The notes under the pieces: generated by a model
The model's input: the letters and a program-made list of their open reading frames with translations, nothing else
What the model was told of the DNA's origin: nothing
Database searches by the model: none
NCBI GenBank assembly: GCA_015178975.1
Contig: WHVD01000019.1
Location: forward strand, 62,001 to 126,000
Reading direction: 5' to 3'
DNA: 64,000 nucleotides
Origin: Hysterangium stoloniferum
Taxonomy: Eukaryota; Basidiomycota; Agaricomycetes; Hysterangiales; Hysterangiaceae
Translations under genes and position numbers: made by a program
Shown here: piece by piece, positions 59,516 to 64,000 of the stretch
Numbering within the stretch: position 1 is the first letter of the stretch
Layout: every line of letters starts with the position of its first letter

Positions 59516-60540
59516 ATGCCTACTTTTGTAATTGGAAAGCGCAAAACATTTGAAAGAATATACAACTATATTGACTTTATTTAAATAGAGCACATGGAGG
59601 ATGACGACGAGGATACAAGAGTCATCCCCCCCTGGGTTGAACTTGAATATCGGGTTTGAGTGGCACATCAATTTAAATTTTTCTAGGGAAATTTACAAGT
59701 AAATGTCTACAGCAAATGCGCTATTTGGCCGGAAAGGGATCCATGGTTTATTTTACCCATCTCTCTAGCTCTTCACGCACATCCATGGCAGCCGCCTTCG
59801 CTGGCACTTCTTCAAGCTGCGAGCCATTAGCAGACGCTAAGGCGTTTACTAAAGGAATCTTGGATATCATGAAGGACGAAGGCCTCTCTCTGGAGCATGT
59901 ATGTCTTTTGGACCCTAAAGCGGAAGCCCCTCTCTCACCAGAAGATGGGGACGGGAAATTTTCCTGGTTCCTTTTCGGGGTAAGTCAAACATGCCAAAAA
60001 GAAAATTTTCCGACTGATTGCAAATACAGGGTATACTGGGTTTGTTCATATATTTGTTGCTGCGTACTAGTTTACCTTTTATGGCGCTTAGGGGATGATC
60101 CCCCCCGCGACCGTACCTCTGAACTTCGCGCTCTTGGATTTCCTACCCGGCATCTAGGGCCTGTACAAATGACAACAGACACTGCCCTAGGCGTTACAAA
60201 GCTTGTCATCCACAACAAAAGTAGGTGATATTTCTAATAGAACGACAAGCTTGGCGTATTTATGGGTAATTAGCTCCTCTCCATGAGATTCCCTATATTG
60301 TGCGTAAAGGGTTTCTTTTACAGACTGCGTCAGTCTGACATTTAGCAGGATTTTCCAACAATAACATTCAATGCCCGCGAGAGTGTAGAAATGCCATTCC
60401 GTACGTGCCTTCTCAATTTATGTTACATGTGCTTGAGACCTTGCACAGGCTACATTGCTGATGAAGAAGGGCAGCCTACCTTACCACCTGGAATGCGGGA
60501 GCTTCTACACAAGGATTTGAATAAAAGTTTTGAATTTTAA
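59516..60540 (+). CDS. SFM1: Protein arginine methyltransferase SFM1 (SPOUT family)
   Basis: Methylates an Arg of ribosomal protein uS3 in yeast. Eight exons: 59516-59534, 59589-59653, 59713-59979, 60030-60039, 60092-60220, 60274-60299, 60349-60400, 60449-60540; 219 residues. Blocks: MPTFVIEHMEDDDED (family start is a T/KYIIEHME type), PWVELEYRQMRYLAG, VCLLDPKAEAPLSPEDG, FSWFLFG-GIL-GDDPPRDRT, LGFPTRHLGPVQMTTDTALG, ITFNARESVEMPFRYIADEE and LLHKDLNKSFEF. The GIL segment is encoded by a 10-nt exon. Joining exon 1 to exon 2 requires a GA instead of GT donor (GAAAGC at 59535); if that intron is not removed, translation from the ATG at 59594 would lose the first beta strand. Confidence 0.9.
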
Positions 60541-60895
60541 GTTTCTCCGCACCATTCGGACAAGTCCATTCCATATTATTACAGAATAATACAAGTATAA
60601 CCACAGGACAAGGGATAACAATGACAGCAAGGGAGATATTGTGCGGCTAATACAACGGCATAAATATGTCTGGCAATCAACAAAAGAGACCTAAGGAATG
60701 GGTGGGAAATACACGGTATAGCAAGGGGGTATTCTAAATGAATAATGGCTTTATGCCAAATATATACAACATGTGATAGAAAATACTCAATATTGTGAAG
60801 GCTTGGGGGACAGCGGGGAACCTTGGGGCGGAGCATCACTGAGATTCGCATCTTCATGAGCGTCCTTTAGTCGTTCCGGTCGAGTCATGCCCTTT
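60541..60895. other. Intergenic spacer between convergent SFM1 and ATG1
   Basis: Tail-to-tail spacer with 3' UTR sequence from both sides. No ORF supported. Confidence 0.4.
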
Positions 60896-63800
60896 CTAGC
60901 CCTGCAACGTTCCAGCCGCAGTTTCGTGCGAGATATCCCTAATAGAATTTACGTGAGCTTGGGCCTGAGCAACATGGACGAATACCATCGCAATGTGTCA
61001 CATACACTCGGCTATGACGGCTCTATCTTCTCTTAGATACGGGTTGTCCGGCTTCATGATTTCGTCTTGTAGGGCATATAGACACCACAATGACTCTTCA
61101 TACAGTCGCTCATATTCATCGGAAGCTTCTTGGTCCAATAATTCTTTGCGGGCCGCTGTGCGGCTCTGAAATGTAATGAGGATTTGAGTGAAGAAGGTTA
61201 GGTAATAGCAACCCACAAGCTGCAAGGCACGATCATAAACGAGTTGATCCAACCAGGTAAAATCATGCTCCTCGAATCCAGCAGGGAGCCACGTCTTGAT
61301 GAGCGCAGCACGCCCGTTGCATTTTATGAAGTTATTTTTGAACCACATCAATGCTTCAACAATCCCACTGAGTACGTCAGTTACTAACGTTAGACACGGC
61401 ACCCACCGTCATCAAACCCCTCGCCAACCGGAACATCTTCATCGGGGAATCGCATTTCTAGATCAGCTTGGTGCCGCTTTAGCGCTTCCAATCCTTTCTG
61501 AGAGAACTTCATAAGAAGCATGTACAGAGCAACACTTGTCACTGCATTCCATTCTCCTTCTTCCTCAGCATGTCGCCGCAACTTGGCTGTCTGCGTGCTC
61601 TCACCCTCTCTCTTAACAAACCTTTTAGGATCAGGAAGAGGTTCTACCCATAAAAGTCAGGCTATTCCTACCATCCATATGACTGTACTCACTTTGAGGG
61701 ATTCCTTTGACGTACTCGAACATTTCATCCGCCCAGTTCGCTAGAACCTGCGTCTTCTGTGCCAAGTCTTCCAAACGTTCAAGCAAAGCCTCCTCCACCG
61801 GATCCTCCACAAAATCTGCGCCATGAGGTCGGTGATCCCGAATAATAGTCTTTTTCGGTGGTGGAGAGTAGCTCGGAACACTTTGGCGCGATCCGAAGAG
61901 CTTTTTGCTTGCGATATTCAACGCACGGGCCAAAGCTCCCGCCAAAGGCGGTGAGTAACTAGAAATGGGCTGAGAGGGCATGCCTTGGGACAGCGGCCGC
62001 GGGGGAAAGGTATTCTGAGTAGGAGAAGGTCGTGGCGAGCCTGTGAGATCGATGATTCCAACCATGTCGCCAGGAGAATGTCTGGCTGGAGCTCGTGAGT
62101 CCAGCGGCGGTCGTCGACGATGGGTTGCTTGGATATCTGCTGGAAACAATAAGTTATGTTACATATTAACGCACGATGCAAATACTTGCCCTCTACAGCA
62201 CGATCAAGCTCAATCAGTTCCGTATTCTTAATAACAACATATTGACTCCGCAGCAACCCGTCCTCTTCAGTCTCACCGGACAGATCTGGTGTCACTGAAG
62301 ATGGCCGGCGTCCCGCAGGTGACGCTTCAGAGCGTGGGCGAGATCTACCACCACACAGGGTCAGACTATAAATGCATAGTTTATCGGGATCGTATACATA
62401 CCCTCCTTGTTCGCGATCTTTGCCCCAGCTCTCCCTTCGACCCAAAGCACCAGCAGCTCCATCTTTCGATGTTCTCCGGAAAAGCACCCTGAACGGTAAT
62501 GTGCAGTCAGCCTTAGATACATTAACCCCATGCCCAGAACGGTAGATTCCATCCACGCCTCTGCCTTACTAGAAAAACGGTGTAGAACTTACTTGTTTTG
62601 GGGCATGACCTTATGCTCAAGTAACCCTGGGCTTGGAGCATCTCGGGCATAATCAGGAGAATATCGTGTGACAACAGGCTCAGGCGGCGGCGGCGGCGAA
62701 GGAGGCACCTCCCGTGGAACTTGGCGTGGTGACGAAGGGTTTGACCCTGTCGCGTTTGTCGGCGTTCTAACATGAGCCTCAGGGTCCGACTCCGCTTCTC
62801 TTTCCGCCTTCTCGCGAGCAGCAGCTCTCAATGCCGCTTTTGCCAACATCTTTTCTTTCGCAGCGAGCCGCGCACGTCCTCTCGCGGATAGATCCATGGT
62901 TGGCGACCGCTCGCCTTCATCCGGTGTAGGCTGAGGTGGAATAGCAGGTGCAGGGCGGTTCGCAACAGGAATCTCCTGCCGTACGTTGGCGGTAACATCC
63001 GACGCCCGTTCATCTTGCTCTTCATCCCCACCTTCCCCAGTGGAGACTGAGTGGTCTGGCGGGATTGTGGAAGAGAACTTGGACTTGCGTAATCCTTCGC
63101 TACTGAAAAATTCGTCGAAACTGGCTCGCTCTACGGGGTGATGAACGAGGAGCCGACGCATGAGAGCTTTGAGGTCGGGTGAGACAACCTGTTGCATCTT
63201 TTCGTGCGCTCGAGTATTACCCATTCCAGGCTGAAAGATGACTTAGCGAGCCTCCTTAAGGTATTGGATAAACTATACCTGATAATAAGGGCTCTTAGGA
63301 TTCATTGGATTTAAGGGATGGTTCGGATGTGATTCGTCCTCATCAGGAAACTTGATGCCTTTAGACGACTCAATCTTTCAGAGAACGTGAGCCCATGGGT
63401 CGCGACAAACTTCATAAAGTTACCTTTCTTAGTAAATCGATATGATTCTGTGCTCGAAATGGTGGTTTGCCAACGCTCATCTCGTACAGAACCGCTCCGA
63501 CAGACCACAGGTCAGCTTTCGCGTCGTACTTCTCATATCGCAAGATCTCAGGAGCCATATACAGACTTGATACGGACGTGAACATTAAAGAAACGTGAGA
63601 ATATCACAAATACGTACGGGCTGCCACATAATGTTTCTGCCATCATGGCGTTTGGTAAAATACGCGCAAATCCAAAATCAGCGACCTTGAGTACTGGTAT
63701 ACCAAGTGGATGGCCACGGGCGTGATCAGTGGCTGTGGATGGAGTCAGGAGGAGATTCTGCGGTTTAATGTCACGATGTATAAGATTCCGAGATCGAAGA

Positions 63801-64000
63801 AATTTGAGTGCACGAGCTGTAAGTGGATTACTTAATGTGATCAATATATATGAAACATCGAGTCCGAACCTAATTGGCGTAAAAAGCACCGCACGCAACG
63901 TTCGTCCAAACCACCCGTCCGTGGATGTGGGTAGTATATGACTGGCGCATCGGGAGATGGAGAATATTCCAATCCTTCTATCTTTCCCCTCCGCTTGATG
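60896..64000 (-). CDS. ATG1: Autophagy-initiating Ser/Thr kinase ATG1 (ULK), N-lobe beyond right edge
   Basis: Catalytic subunit of the complex that starts autophagy. First exons in view: 64000-63870, 63816-63618, 63565-63424, 63374-63279, 63230-62593, then several more down to a stop at 60896 (last intron probably GTATGT at 61007-60960). Kinase parts: the ATG1-type insert [69 protein letters not shown] and IKFPDE. Then come [14 protein letters not shown] and [12 protein letters not shown], a long Ser/Pro/Glu-rich middle, [17 protein letters not shown], and the C-terminal tMIT-like region ([14 protein letters not shown]..., [12 protein letters not shown]). The ATP-binding lobe lies outside the window. 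The exon joins between 62593 and 61900 are not fully resolved. Confidence 0.9.

Overview
This window is genomic DNA of a filamentous basidiomycete, probably an agaricomycete. Genes are cut by many short GT-AG introns, mostly 48-65 nt. Exon products include agaricomycete-type proteins (CFEM GPI-anchored protein, DUF6533-type membrane protein, multi-exon P450), and the DNA between genes is full of LTR, LINE, DDE and MITE debris. No bacterial, organellar or rRNA/tRNA features were seen. All exon models below were assembled by eye from splice motifs, reading phase and protein-family motifs.

Layout. 1-12 kb is gene-rich: the 5' part of an eIF4A-like helicase (-), a CFEM protein (-), ribosomal protein eL31 (+), a decayed DDE transposase, an SDR dehydrogenase (+), the mitochondrial protease OMA1 (+) and the GPI-anchor factor GPI11/PIG-F (+). 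11.7-27 kb is a repeat island that starts exactly at the GPI11 tail. It holds a 146-bp duplication of that tail, a palindrome carrying the same small membrane-protein ORF in both arms, a 22-bp satellite, and a series of solo LTRs from three related families, many with intact 5-bp target-site duplications. One LTR is nested in another.

27.7-30 kb holds a multi-pass membrane protein gene (-). 31-33 kb holds MITEs. 35-38.4 kb holds a divergent pair, a PHO13-type phosphatase (-) and a SUGCT-type CoA-transferase (+). 41.8-46.6 kb is a second repeat island: a LINE split by a solo LTR, a Ty3/gypsy RNase H scrap and two more solo LTRs. 48.2-51.3 kb is an AMSH-type JAMM deubiquitinase (-) with a MITE in an intron. 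57-64 kb holds a P450 (+), the SFM1 arginine methyltransferase (+) and the autophagy kinase ATG1 (-, running off the right edge).

Most genes are unrelated housekeeping genes, with no sign of a metabolic cluster. Two themes stand out. First, tiny exons (4, 10, 11, 15 and 25 nt) carry or split catalytic or family-defining motifs, so several genes look broken until these are found. Second, repeats are losing CpG: the copied GPI11 tail differs from its parent only at CpG sites, and at every one of them. 51.3-57 kb, 38.4-41.8 kb and 32.7-35.2 kb contain no gene I can support.
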